Origin: Nitrospirota bacterium
GTDB taxonomy: Bacteria > Nitrospirota > Thermodesulfovibrionia > Thermodesulfovibrionales > Magnetobacteriaceae
Assembly (NCBI GenBank): GCA_015233485.1
Contig: JADFXO010000023.1
Coordinates: 1-22,944, forward strand
Length of the DNA stretch: 22,944 bases
Direction of reading: 5' to 3'
Program-made: the position numbers and the translations under genes
Notes under the pieces: model-generated
Database searches by the model: none
What the model was told of the DNA's origin: nothing
Seen by the model: the letters and a program-made list of their open reading frames with translations, nothing else
Shown here: piece by piece, positions 15,945-22,944 of the stretch
Position numbering within the stretch: the first letter of the stretch is position 1
Layout: each line of letters begins with the position of its first letter

Positions 15945-16811
15945 TCACTTCTTTAGTATATACATTGCTCCAATAATTGCCCTTATCATGATCATCGGTA
16001 TAAATAAATGTAAATTTAGTATGATCTTTTTCCACTTACCCTTTTCTATAAAAACACCAATAATACGATAATATGGATCAAATTGCTTTTTTATAACATG
16101 TTCAAAAACATTTTTATCAATACTAATCCATTTATTTTTATATACATCTATACCTCCTACATAGGTAGACTTTTTATAAATATATTTTATTATTGTCAAT
16201 CTTTCCTCATGATGATAAACACAGCTATTTATAATACCGAGACTATACTTGTGTAATTTTAGCTGATTATCCATGTCCCAATCGGCAGGACCAGCAGATA
16301 AAGATTCGTCATACATATCAGTTTTAAAAAAAACCTCCTTTTTAATTACTCTGACGGCATCTATTACGGTGGCATTATAAAAACTTCTTTCAAAAGTTCT
16401 TATATTTTTCCAGGCGTTATTATAGCTATATATCTTTTCAGGCACGTACCATGCGTCAATTTTACCTTTGGCAGACCTTATATTGTTAGATAAGTCTATA
16501 AGTAAATCCTTTGATAACTCCATATCATGATCTAAAAAATATAAATAATCTCCTTTAGCGCTGATAGCTCCAAGATTTCTTTGCTTACAAGCCTGAGGAG
16601 GATTTCCCCCGACATTAATTACCGTTGCACCCATTGACACTGCAATCGATTGTGTACGATCTTTACTTTCATTATCAACAACAATAATCTCTACCTTTTC
16701 TACAGGATATGTCTGATCTCTAATTGCCTTAATACACATACCTATAATAAATTCTGAATTATAGGTTGGTATTATAATGGAAATAATAGGTAATTGTGCT
16801 TCTTGTCGCAT
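15945..16811 (-). CDS. GT2-family glycosyltransferase
   Basis: The 288-residue GT-A glycosyltransferase begins PIISIIIPTYNSEF with VEIIVVDNESKDRT (Asp46). The metal-binding motif is DHD at residues 94-96 in YFLDHDMELS, preceded by QRNLGAISAKGDY. GPADWDMDNQLKL supplies the acceptor-side acidic residues. A hydrophobic segment (IILNLHLFIPMIMIRAIIGA) near the C-terminus may associate with the membrane. It should add one sugar from a nucleotide donor. GGAG lies about 10 bases before the ATG at 16811. It is 39 bases after the aminotransferase gene and probably uses the sugar that gene helps make (inference). Confidence 0.86.
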   Translation of the reverse strand: MRQEAQLPIISIIIPTYNSEFIIGMCIKAIRDQTYPVEKVEIIVVDNESKDRTQSIAVSMGATVINVGGNPPQACKQRNLGAISAKGDYLYFLDHDMELSKDLLIDLSNNIRSAKGKIDAWYVPEKIYSYNNAWKNIRTFERSFYNATVIDAVRVIKKEVFFKTDMYDESLSAGPADWDMDNQLKLHKYSLGIINSCVYHHEERLTIIKYIYKKSTYVGGIDVYKNKWISIDKNVFEHVIKKQFDPYYRIIGVFIEKGKWKKIILNLHLFIPMIMIRAIIGAMYILKK

Positions 16812-16850
16812 TTCTCACTATCTCCTTTTGTCTTTGATATTAAATAAATG

Positions 16851-18002
16851 TCATTTAGAGAAACCAGAGTTCCTATAGCTTCTTATCATATTACAAATAA
16901 CCTCTACATCATTTATAGTTAAATCACCATAAAATGGTAAACATAGCACTTCTTTTACAATTGTATTGGCTATTGGTAAATTGCTTGCTGATGCCGTGAT
17001 TATGTGTTTATAACAAGGATAATCACTGCAAAGCGGATAAAAATATTTACGAGTAAACACATTATTATTTCTTAATTGTGCATACACATAATCTCTTGTA
17101 CATCCAAATAATTCTTTATCTATTTTTATTACAAGATATTGGTAGCTATGTACAATTTCATCGGGATAACAACTCATATTACTGCAAATAGTTATTCCTT
17201 CAACTTCGCTCAATAGACGTTTATACGTATCGAATAAAACCGTTCTTTTACTTATTTCATCTTCTACATATTCAAGTACGCTAAGTCCTAAAGCCGCCTG
17301 TAATTCATTCATTTTTCCATTAATACCTGGCATCACAACTTCTTCTTCGTTTTTTATTCCAAAGTTTTTTAAATAATCAATTCTGTCTTTTAAATAGACA
17401 TCGTTATAAGCTAATGCTCCACCTTCAGCGGTATGGAATAGTTTAGTTGCATGAAAGCTAAACATAGAGATATCTCCATACGTACCAATCCCTCTATTAT
17501 TTATCTTCATTCCAAAAGCGTGAGCTGCATCATATATAACTCTTAAACCATATCTATTAGCAATTTCCTGTATTTTATGCACATCGCAAGGATTTCCAAA
17601 AACATGTACCCCTAAAATCGCGGTAGTTTGTGGCGTTATCATAGATTCAATTATATCTGCATTAATGTTTAATGTTGTTATATCTATATCACAAAACACT
17701 GGCTTTATACCGTTCCACGCTAATACATGTGGTGTTGCAGGAAATGTGAAAGGTGTCGTTATTACCTCTCCAGCAAGTCTAAGACTTTGAACCGCTATCA
17801 TTAAGGCAATTGTCCCATTATTAAACAATGATAGATATGGGACGTTCAAATGCCTTTTAAGTTCTTTTTCTAACAGCTTATGCTGGTTACCATTGTTAGT
17901 AAGATATTTTTCATTCCATATCTCTTCTAGCTTTACTACATATTTGGTTAAGTCAGGCAGTAACGGCCGCGTGACGTATATAGGTTTTTTAAAATATATC
18001 AT
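16851..18002 (-). CDS. DegT/DnrJ/EryC1/StrS-family sugar aminotransferase
   Basis: The 383-residue PLP enzyme has the fold-type I pattern: SLFNNGTIALMIA near residue 60, ITTPFTFPAT near 85, the PLP-nitrogen aspartate in VIYDAAHAFG (Asp158) and the Schiff-base lysine in FSFHATKLF (Lys187), followed by TAEGGAL. GINGKMNELQAALGL is also a family hallmark. Such enzymes transfer an amino group from glutamate or glutamine to a keto nucleotide sugar. The start is ATG 18002 with a weak Shine-Dalgarno, only 5 bases after the acyltransferase stop codon. The pairing of an aminotransferase with an LbH acyltransferase is known from 3- and 4-acetamido-deoxysugar pathways, so an N-acylated amino sugar is likely; the position of the amino group is unknown. 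Confidence 0.9.
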   Translation of the reverse strand: MIYFKKPIYVTRPLLPDLTKYVVKLEEIWNEKYLTNNGNQHKLLEKELKRHLNVPYLSLFNNGTIALMIAVQSLRLAGEVITTPFTFPATPHVLAWNGIKPVFCDIDITTLNINADIIESMITPQTTAILGVHVFGNPCDVHKIQEIANRYGLRVIYDAAHAFGMKINNRGIGTYGDISMFSFHATKLFHTAEGGALAYNDVYLKDRIDYLKNFGIKNEEEVVMPGINGKMNELQAALGLSVLEYVEDEISKRTVLFDTYKRLLSEVEGITICSNMSCYPDEIVHSYQYLVIKIDKELFGCTRDYVYAQLRNNNVFTRKYFYPLCSDYPCYKHIITASASNLPIANTIVKEVLCLPFYGDLTINDVEVICNMIRSYRNSGFSK

Positions 18003-18007
18003 TATAT

Positions 18008-18535
18008 TTACTGATTGTTATCTGACAAATATTGTTCATAATTTCTCAACACTCCTGCTTTGTCTCTCTCACCTACTCTTTTATTCCCAATATATATGCC
18101 CCATTCTTTTAAATCCCTTGTAACTACAGAACCTGCTCCTACGGTTACACCTTCTTCTATTGTAACACCTGGCAATATTACAGAGTTAGCGCCAATAATA
18201 CAGAAGCGATAGATAATAACGGGGGACCTTCGGACATTTCTATATTTTTCAGCAATTGTTGAATTTCCAAAACCATGGTCTTTGAAATCATCGCTTCCTG
18301 TAAATACGCGGCTACCAGAGGATATGGCCACAAAGTCGCCTATTTCCAAGTATTCTCCACCTGTTATTGTCGTAAAAGAGGCGATATGGACATTGTTACC
18401 AATTTTCACCTTTCCTTTTGCATAGATTAATACAAAATCGTCTATTATTATATTTTTACCAAATTCAATATTTTCTATTCCAATAACCTTTGTATATTCG
18501 AAGGTTGTTACTCCATCTATATTAAGTTTAGCCAT
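18008..18535 (-). CDS. Hexapeptide-repeat acyltransferase, probably sugar N-acyltransferase
   Basis: A 175-residue left-handed beta-helix protein. Imperfect hexapeptides run from about residue 18 (VIGIENIEFGKNIIIDDFV, VKIGNNVHIASF, LEIGDFVAISSG) to the C-terminal half (CIIGANSVILPGVTIEEGVTVGAGSVVTRDL). The loop with DDFKDHGFGN carries the likely catalytic histidine. AGGGGG lies 4 bases before the ATG at 18535. It directly precedes the aminotransferase gene with 5 bases between, pointing to acylation of the amino group that enzyme adds. An O-acetyltransferase role cannot be excluded. Confidence 0.86.
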   Translation of the reverse strand: MAKLNIDGVTTFEYTKVIGIENIEFGKNIIIDDFVLIYAKGKVKIGNNVHIASFTTITGGEYLEIGDFVAISSGSRVFTGSDDFKDHGFGNSTIAEKYRNVRRSPVIIYRFCIIGANSVILPGVTIEEGVTVGAGSVVTRDLKEWGIYIGNKRVGERDKAGVLRNYEQYLSDNNQ

Positions 18536-18545
18536 ATAACCCCCT

Positions 18546-18749
18546 TTAGTTTTTTAAAAAATCATCTTCATCTGTAAGAATTATCATCTCATTGGCGATA
18601 TCTAAAAATAGAGGATTGTACTTTCTAAAGTTTGACGCGCTCTCATCTGATCTTAGTAGCATGATATCAAAGGCAACAACAATGGAAGGACATTGCTTTA
18701 TGCTCGTAACCTCTTTCCATCTTTTATGTCTTCTAATGTTAATCTTGTC
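18546..18749 (-). pseudogene. C-terminal fragment of an unidentified gene
   Basis: The minus strand from 18749 to the TAA at 18546-18548 is open for about 67 codons and reads like real protein: RRHKRWKEVTSIKQCPSIVV, then AFDIMLLRSD, NPLFLDIANEMIIL and TDEDDFLKN. There is no start codon at the open end; the first ATG, at 18662, would give only 38 residues. Its stop abuts the AGGGGG Shine-Dalgarno of the acyltransferase, the spacing of a translationally coupled operon gene. So it looks like the tail of a gene once upstream, with the front deleted. I do not recognise the family. The remainder of the gap to 18890 shows nothing supportable. Confidence 0.5.
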
Positions 18750-18890
18750 TTAGATAAGTAATAAATACATATTCGCATCAAGTTTGTGCATATTCCTCGG
18801 ACGTGAACCTTAGAGAGCAGCCGTTTTGATGCTAATGGCAGAGGCGTGTAAGCCCTCCGATAATGTTTTCACTTATTGTCGCCATCATGT

Positions 18891-20375
18891 TTATCTTTGC
18901 TTCGCCTTAAAATCCATTAGATGCCCCAACACTCTTAAGCCTGCCATCCACAAGTACCTCACATCAATCCATGACTTTATCGAAAGGAGCTTGCGAACGA
19001 TGAACTTAGGCGTCATGAAGCTCCTATAAATGCTTTGTGTCAACTTTAACGCATGTTCGGACGTAACCTCGCTTTTTAATATGGACCCGCGCATATCATA
19101 TCTGTCCCAGTCCTCCGTAATAAGCCAGCCGTTTTCCTTTGCTTCTTTAAAAAACGGCGTGCCCGGATATGGAATTACTATTGTTGCCTGCAACGAGTCT
19201 ATCAATCCACAATCAAAAAGATCTCTTGTAAAGTCTATCGTGTTTTTGGCCTCTGCGTATGACTCCCACGGGTAGCCAATCATCGTAGTAACGTGAGGGG
19301 ATATCATTCCTTTGTATTTCTTGTTGGCCTTCTTAACTGTTTCAAGCTCTTCCTTGATGTCGGATATGTTGATACTTTTGTTAAGTTTTTCAATGACCTC
19401 CTGATTGGCAGACTCTACTCCATATAGCACAAATCTGAAATTTGCCTTTGCCATAGCATCATAATGCTCCTGTTTCAATACGCCAAATCTCATGTTACAC
19501 GAAAAAGCAATTTTTTTATTTAGTCCTCTCTCTACCATTCCTTCACAGAAGTTTAACAACCATTTGCCTGCCGGAAAACAACCTGTATCATCGAAGACCT
19601 CTTTTATCCCCAATTTAATGATATTATTCTCAATGTCGTCAAGTAATTTTTCCGGTTTTATAACCCTGAACTTCCCGCTCGGGAAAAAGGTCGTCCATGA
19701 ACAAAACGTACACTTTCCCCACCAGCAATCGCGGCCTGCCATCGTATAAGTGCCAGGCTGGTATTTGAAATTACCATTTTCATAAGCGTATAACTGCCAC
19801 TTAGTAAGGCTTCTATCAATGCTTGGCAGCGTACTTAAATCGTTATCCCGTAAATTCTGTTCACCCGAGGAGGTTATAACGCCATCGCCATCTCTAAAAT
19901 ACCATCCTCCTGCCAGAGCTTCACCTTTTGACAAAAAATTCGCTAACGATAAAAGCGAAAAATCATAGTCTCCAGATTTAAGACAGTAATCAACATTACT
20001 GTTTTGGAGCGACTCTTCAGGTAACGCCGTAATATGGTCACCCATGAGAACAAATTTTGTATTGGCAAGTTCTTTCTTTAACTCATCAATAATTTTCCAG
20101 TGCCTTTTTACTACGGGAGTCTTTGTCTCAATAGCTACTACATCCGGTTTTTCCTTTATCAGCCGTTCTTTCCAATGATTATAGCCTAATCCGGCGGCAA
20201 TAGCGTCATCCCAGTACACATCATAGCCTTCCCTTTTTAAAAGAGTCGCCGCATATGCAGGAATAACAGGATATATATAAGTAGATTTATTAAACCATTG
20301 GAATTGCCTGTTCTGGCTAAGCAAAGGAACTCCTTTGTCAGATTCCAATGGTGGATAGGATATAGCTATTTTCAT
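18891..20375 (-). CDS. B12-binding radical SAM protein with CX4CX2C cluster motif
   Basis: The protein has 494 residues. The cobalamin-binding-like domain covers about residues 1-150 (YPVIPAYAATLLKREGYDV, VVAIETKTPVVKRHWKIIDELKK, VLMGDHITALPEE). The radical SAM domain starts at GRDCWWGKCTFCSW: Cys217, Cys222 and Cys225 give CX4CX2C, not the common CX3CX2C. YGVESANQEVIEKLNKSI and VTTMIGYPWESYAEAKNTI are superfamily segments. It presumably cleaves SAM at a 4Fe-4S cluster; substrate unknown. The ATG at 20375 overlaps the stop of the GT2 gene by 4 bases (ATGA), so the two are translated together. The second half of the C-terminus is basic and hydrophobic, possibly membrane-associated. Confidence 0.86.
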   Translation of the reverse strand: MKIAISYPPLESDKGVPLLSQNRQFQWFNKSTYIYPVIPAYAATLLKREGYDVYWDDAIAAGLGYNHWKERLIKEKPDVVAIETKTPVVKRHWKIIDELKKELANTKFVLMGDHITALPEESLQNSNVDYCLKSGDYDFSLLSLANFLSKGEALAGGWYFRDGDGVITSSGEQNLRDNDLSTLPSIDRSLTKWQLYAYENGNFKYQPGTYTMAGRDCWWGKCTFCSWTTFFPSGKFRVIKPEKLLDDIENNIIKLGIKEVFDDTGCFPAGKWLLNFCEGMVERGLNKKIAFSCNMRFGVLKQEHYDAMAKANFRFVLYGVESANQEVIEKLNKSINISDIKEELETVKKANKKYKGMISPHVTTMIGYPWESYAEAKNTIDFTRDLFDCGLIDSLQATIVIPYPGTPFFKEAKENGWLITEDWDRYDMRGSILKSEVTSEHALKLTQSIYRSFMTPKFIVRKLLSIKSWIDVRYLWMAGLRVLGHLMDFKAKQR

Positions 20376-21352
20376 GTTTTCCTCAGCTTACTTTTTAATT
20401 CTTTAGTGAAGAGAAGACCTCGTAAAAATTGAATGCCATACCAAACATGCGTTAAAAATATATATGGTACACAGGCAATTGAAACAGCGATGTCCTTTTC
20501 TTTACCCCATATCTGACACATAGCTAATATAAGAATAAAAACATAGCAGACCATCCCGATCAGGTAAAGATCATTTAACAGGCCATTACCCGTGAATAGC
20601 AAAAAGATACCGCTGATTAAAAATATGGTAAAGAGCGAAGGAATAAAATATTTAAACCTCAATGAAGTTTCAGGGAACTTTTTTGCAAAGAAACCCCTGT
20701 GCAGACCGTAGCGGCCAACCTGCCTGAGATGCCTTATCAACCCCTCCCTCCTGTGGTGCCAGACATAAACATCAGGGTCATATATAATCTTTTTACCCAT
20801 CCTGATTATATCAAGGCAGAGCTTCGTATCCTCTCCCGGCCAGTAATCCGAGTTGAACCCTCCAACATCCTCAAATACATCTCTACGCACCAGCAGGTTC
20901 ACGGAAGGCCAATCATCTACCTCCCTGACCGGCCCTATCGGCCAGTATCTCTCAGGGACTCCACCGCCAAATGGAGTCAAAAAAACGGCACCTGAAACCC
21001 TTTGCAAAAAAGAGTCGTGCGCAGGGGTGACGGCAGGACCGCCTACCGCCGCAACCTGAGGATTGCCGAAATGTTTCATCGCATTTTTCAACCAATCCGG
21101 CCTTGGATATGCATCGTCGTCAATAAAGGCTATAATATCGGCAGATGAATGCTTCAGGGCAAGGTCTCTTTTTTGCGCCGGGCCCATCGGGCCAGTAGCC
21201 GATATTGTAGTTCTGGGAAAAGACTCACCATTAACGTTATCGGGAAATATGATAACCCCGTAATCCTCGTAGTCAAGCTTTAATATCTCAGGGACTGACT
21301 CGTAAATATAGTGGTTTATCTCTTTTACAGGAATTATGATGTCAACCTTCAT
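20372..21352 (-). CDS. Membrane-anchored GT2 glycosyltransferase
   Basis: The 326-residue protein has a cytoplasmic GT-A domain followed by about three hydrophobic segments (near 235-255, 261-281 and 290-310). Catalytic-type motifs are IIIPVKE at the start, IDDDAYP with DDD at residues 78-80, GGFNSDYWPGEDTKLCL with Glu-Asp at 174-175, and RQVGRYGLHRG, which resembles the processive Q/RXXRW region with Tyr instead of Trp. It could elongate or initiate a glycan at the membrane. Both ends show ATGA overlaps, with the YdjM-like gene before it and the radical SAM gene after it. Confidence 0.88.
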   Translation of the reverse strand: MKVDIIIPVKEINHYIYESVPEILKLDYEDYGVIIFPDNVNGESFPRTTISATGPMGPAQKRDLALKHSSADIIAFIDDDAYPRPDWLKNAMKHFGNPQVAAVGGPAVTPAHDSFLQRVSGAVFLTPFGGGVPERYWPIGPVREVDDWPSVNLLVRRDVFEDVGGFNSDYWPGEDTKLCLDIIRMGKKIIYDPDVYVWHHRREGLIRHLRQVGRYGLHRGFFAKKFPETSLRFKYFIPSLFTIFLISGIFLLFTGNGLLNDLYLIGMVCYVFILILAMCQIWGKEKDIAVSIACVPYIFLTHVWYGIQFLRGLLFTKELKSKLRKT

Positions 21353-21831
21353 TTTATCTGAAAGACTTCCGCCTTCCTCTCCATATATTTATTATATTGT
21401 TCACTATCTACTAACCTCATTGTATCAAAACCCTTATCAGCCCTGTAAATAACGGAGTAAACCGCAGGCCTAAAACCGTATGCTACGGTGTCGAAACATA
21501 AATGAAAGAAAAGACTCAGGCTCAGAGCCATACAGACTGACTTTGCCGTTTTATTTCTTAGGATAAACATACCTGCCGTAAGAATAACCACATACTCCCA
21601 GCCATGTAAAAACTCGTACACCTTACCGTTCTTGAGGAAATAGTAACCGTTTAAAAACCAGTCCATCCTGAAATCCGTTCCAAATGCCATACAATAATCA
21701 ACTAAATGATCAATATCAACAAAAACACCCGAGAGTATTGCACAAAAGAAAGACACCATCGGCCTCTTCCAGACTTTCCATGTGATAAACCCTGCAACTA
21801 CCGAGAGTATAACATGTACTGTTTCATGCAA
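21349..21831 (-). CDS. Small membrane protein, YdjM / metal-dependent hydrolase-like
   Basis: The 160-residue protein has several hydrophobic segments and polar motifs typical of the YdjM-type membrane 'metal-dependent hydrolase' family: an N-terminal HETVH, DIDHLVDY in place of the usual PD-DH, LHGWE in mid-protein, and FHLCFDTVAYG. These His and Asp residues would line a metal site at the membrane face. Biochemical function of the family is poorly defined. The only start in frame is TTG at 21831 (an in-frame TAG lies at 21838-21840), with no good Shine-Dalgarno. The nearby ATG at 21827 is in another frame. The true 5' end is therefore uncertain. It overlaps the GT2 start by 4 bases. Confidence 0.65.
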   Translation of the reverse strand: MHETVHVILSVVAGFITWKVWKRPMVSFFCAILSGVFVDIDHLVDYCMAFGTDFRMDWFLNGYYFLKNGKVYEFLHGWEYVVILTAGMFILRNKTAKSVCMALSLSLFFHLCFDTVAYGFRPAVYSVIYRADKGFDTMRLVDSEQYNKYMERKAEVFQIK

Positions 21832-22062
21832 TATCAGGGACTAACCATACCATCGTCAGACATTAATCACTATGCCTTGCAGTAGCAATCGGCCAAATGA
21901 ACTTTTAAGTTTTTATATTCCATTAAACAACAGTATTTTACGCATTTCAACTTCCGACTTCCACAATTATTCGCTTGGCTTATTATTGTTAGCACTTAAC
22001 ATCCATATTTAAAGCACTCCAAAACATCGCATCTTCTATCCTGAATAATATCAAGTACAGTT

Positions 22063-22761
22063 TTATTTTTTCATTGCTCTTGCCTTCATAAAAACTTGTG
22101 TAAAACCGCCCATTTTAACATACTCTTTGTTTGATTGCTTATGAAAATAAGAAATTAAAAAGGGTTTTCTTCTAAATACCCATTTTGATATATACATATT
22201 CCACATTGCTAATAAATCCCACCAGCCGCCTCGTATTTCAAATTGTTCCACCTTAAATCCTCTATCTTCTGCAATAGAAACAAGCTCATTTTGTGAATAA
22301 TGGCGATGTCCGATTAACCACCACGCAGGATCAAGAATAGTGCAAAAAAAAGAGCGATAAGGCGTAGACATATAGAAAACCCCATTATGTTTTAAGACCC
22401 TGTAAATTTCTTTAAACATTGCTTGTTCTGTCCTTACAGGTATATGTTCAATAACATCCCAGGCTGTAACGGTATCAAAGCTATCATTGTCAAAAACTAA
22501 ACCTGTAGCGGTACCGTTATTTAATGATAACCTTTCTGAGTTTAAATACTTCTTTGCGACGATCAAACTATCCTCACCCATTTCTAGTCCAACTATATTT
22601 TTTACACCCCTATTTATGCAATTTAACAGAAACCATCCAAAACCGCAACCTACATCTAAAACATGTTTATCTTTTATGTCTTCATCTGAAACAAACTTCG
22701 TGATGTACAGTGTACGCCCTGCTAAAGTATCAGCCGGCTTTTCATTTACAATATTTTTCAT
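22063..22761 (-). CDS. Class I SAM-dependent methyltransferase
   Basis: The 232-residue protein has motif I HVLDVGCGFGWFLLNC, then GLEMGEDSLIVAKKYL, motif II SFDTVTAWDVIEHIP, YRVLKHNGVFYMSTPY, and IGHRHYSQNELVSIAEDRGF, an arrangement seen in methyltransferases of lipid or glycan biosynthesis. The substrate is unknown. The start is firm: AGGAGG lies 7 bases upstream of the ATG at 22761. It is separated from the YdjM-like gene by 231 bases without a gene, so it may be a separate transcription unit. The 183 bases beyond it to the window end contain no gene I can support. Confidence 0.85.
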   Translation of the reverse strand: MKNIVNEKPADTLAGRTLYITKFVSDEDIKDKHVLDVGCGFGWFLLNCINRGVKNIVGLEMGEDSLIVAKKYLNSERLSLNNGTATGLVFDNDSFDTVTAWDVIEHIPVRTEQAMFKEIYRVLKHNGVFYMSTPYRSFFCTILDPAWWLIGHRHYSQNELVSIAEDRGFKVEQFEIRGGWWDLLAMWNMYISKWVFRRKPFLISYFHKQSNKEYVKMGGFTQVFMKARAMKK

Positions 22762-22876
22762 AGTATTTCCTCCTCAGCAATGTTTCTTACTATATAAATA
22801 AACAGCCGTTAGGAAGTGGATTCTCGTAACACATTTCCAATAATACAACACTGCCATCATTCGTCAAAGTTAATAC

Positions 22877-22904
22877 GGCCTTTAATTACATACAAAGGCC
22901 TTTT
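22877..22904 (+). terminator. Weak hairpin followed by T4
   Basis: GGCCTTT and AAAGGCC pair perfectly around a 10-base loop and are followed on the plus strand by TTTT. This could be a short rho-independent terminator for plus-strand transcription, but no plus-strand gene ends here, so function is doubtful. Confidence 0.25.
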
Positions 22905-22944
22905 AGTAACCTCAGAGTGGATATTGCCTATGTATAAGGCTATA

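Noticed and set aside
15577..15976. Two plus-strand open frames in the 438-base gap
   Set aside because: One translates a dispersed repeat (AIPAKAEIQ), a well-known spurious product; the other overlaps the end of the GT2 gene. No ribosome-binding sites support them.
1..22944. CRISPR array, tRNA or rRNA genes
   Set aside because: No regularly spaced short repeats and no cloverleaf or ribosomal sequence were noticed while reading both strands.

Overview
The window is an AT-rich bacterial surface-polysaccharide (O-antigen or capsule type) locus. Every convincing intact gene lies on the minus strand, so transcription runs from high to low coordinates. No ribosomal RNA, tRNA or housekeeping gene is visible, so the organism cannot be named from the sequence. 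Shine-Dalgarno sequences (GGAGG, AAGGAG), lipopolysaccharide-style sugar enzymes and dispersed intergenic palindromes suggest a Gram-negative or Gram-negative-like bacterium with many decayed mobile elements; this is inference.

Layout from high to low coordinates (direction of transcription). (1) 22761-22063: a methyltransferase. (2) 21831-18891: a tightly coupled trio made of a small membrane protein of the YdjM / metal-dependent hydrolase type, a membrane-anchored GT2 glycosyltransferase and a B12-binding radical SAM protein; both junctions are 4-base ATGA overlaps. (3) 18749-15945: the C-terminal scrap of a lost gene, a hexapeptide acyltransferase, a DegT-type aminotransferase and a GT2 glycosyltransferase, suggesting an N-acylated amino sugar. 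(4) 15506-13106: a duplicated and decayed block, with a truncated copy of an acyltransferase, an intact methyltransferase, a methyltransferase killed by one stop codon and the full-length acyltransferase. (5) About 13000-12382: an IS5-type transposase relic, a palindromic repeat and a 181-bp miniature transposon. (6) 12327-1817: an SGNH hydrolase, a large YfhO/GT-C-like membrane protein, a methyltransferase, an RmlD-like reductase, an extended SDR epimerase/dehydratase, an LhgO-like FAD oxidoreductase, a GT4 glycosyltransferase, an RmlC-like epimerase and a second B12-binding radical SAM protein. (7) 1748-1: an inactive IS66 transposase invaded by miniature elements.

Together the genes look like activated-sugar modification (aminotransferase, acyltransferases, epimerases, reductase, FAD enzyme, radical SAM enzymes, methyltransferases) plus glycan assembly (three glycosyltransferases and one GT-C-like membrane protein). 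The window shows no nucleotidylyltransferase, RmlB-type 4,6-dehydratase, Wzx flippase, chain-length regulator or undecaprenyl-phosphate sugar transferase, so it is probably only part of the locus.

The best-supported novelty is a pair of about 180-bp IS66-type miniature transposons, each flanked by its own perfect 8-bp target duplication. Other points of note are a 111-bp perfectly identical core inside otherwise diverged acyltransferase copies, a radical SAM enzyme with CX4CX2C spacing, and the translationally coupled membrane hydrolase-like / GT2 / radical SAM module.
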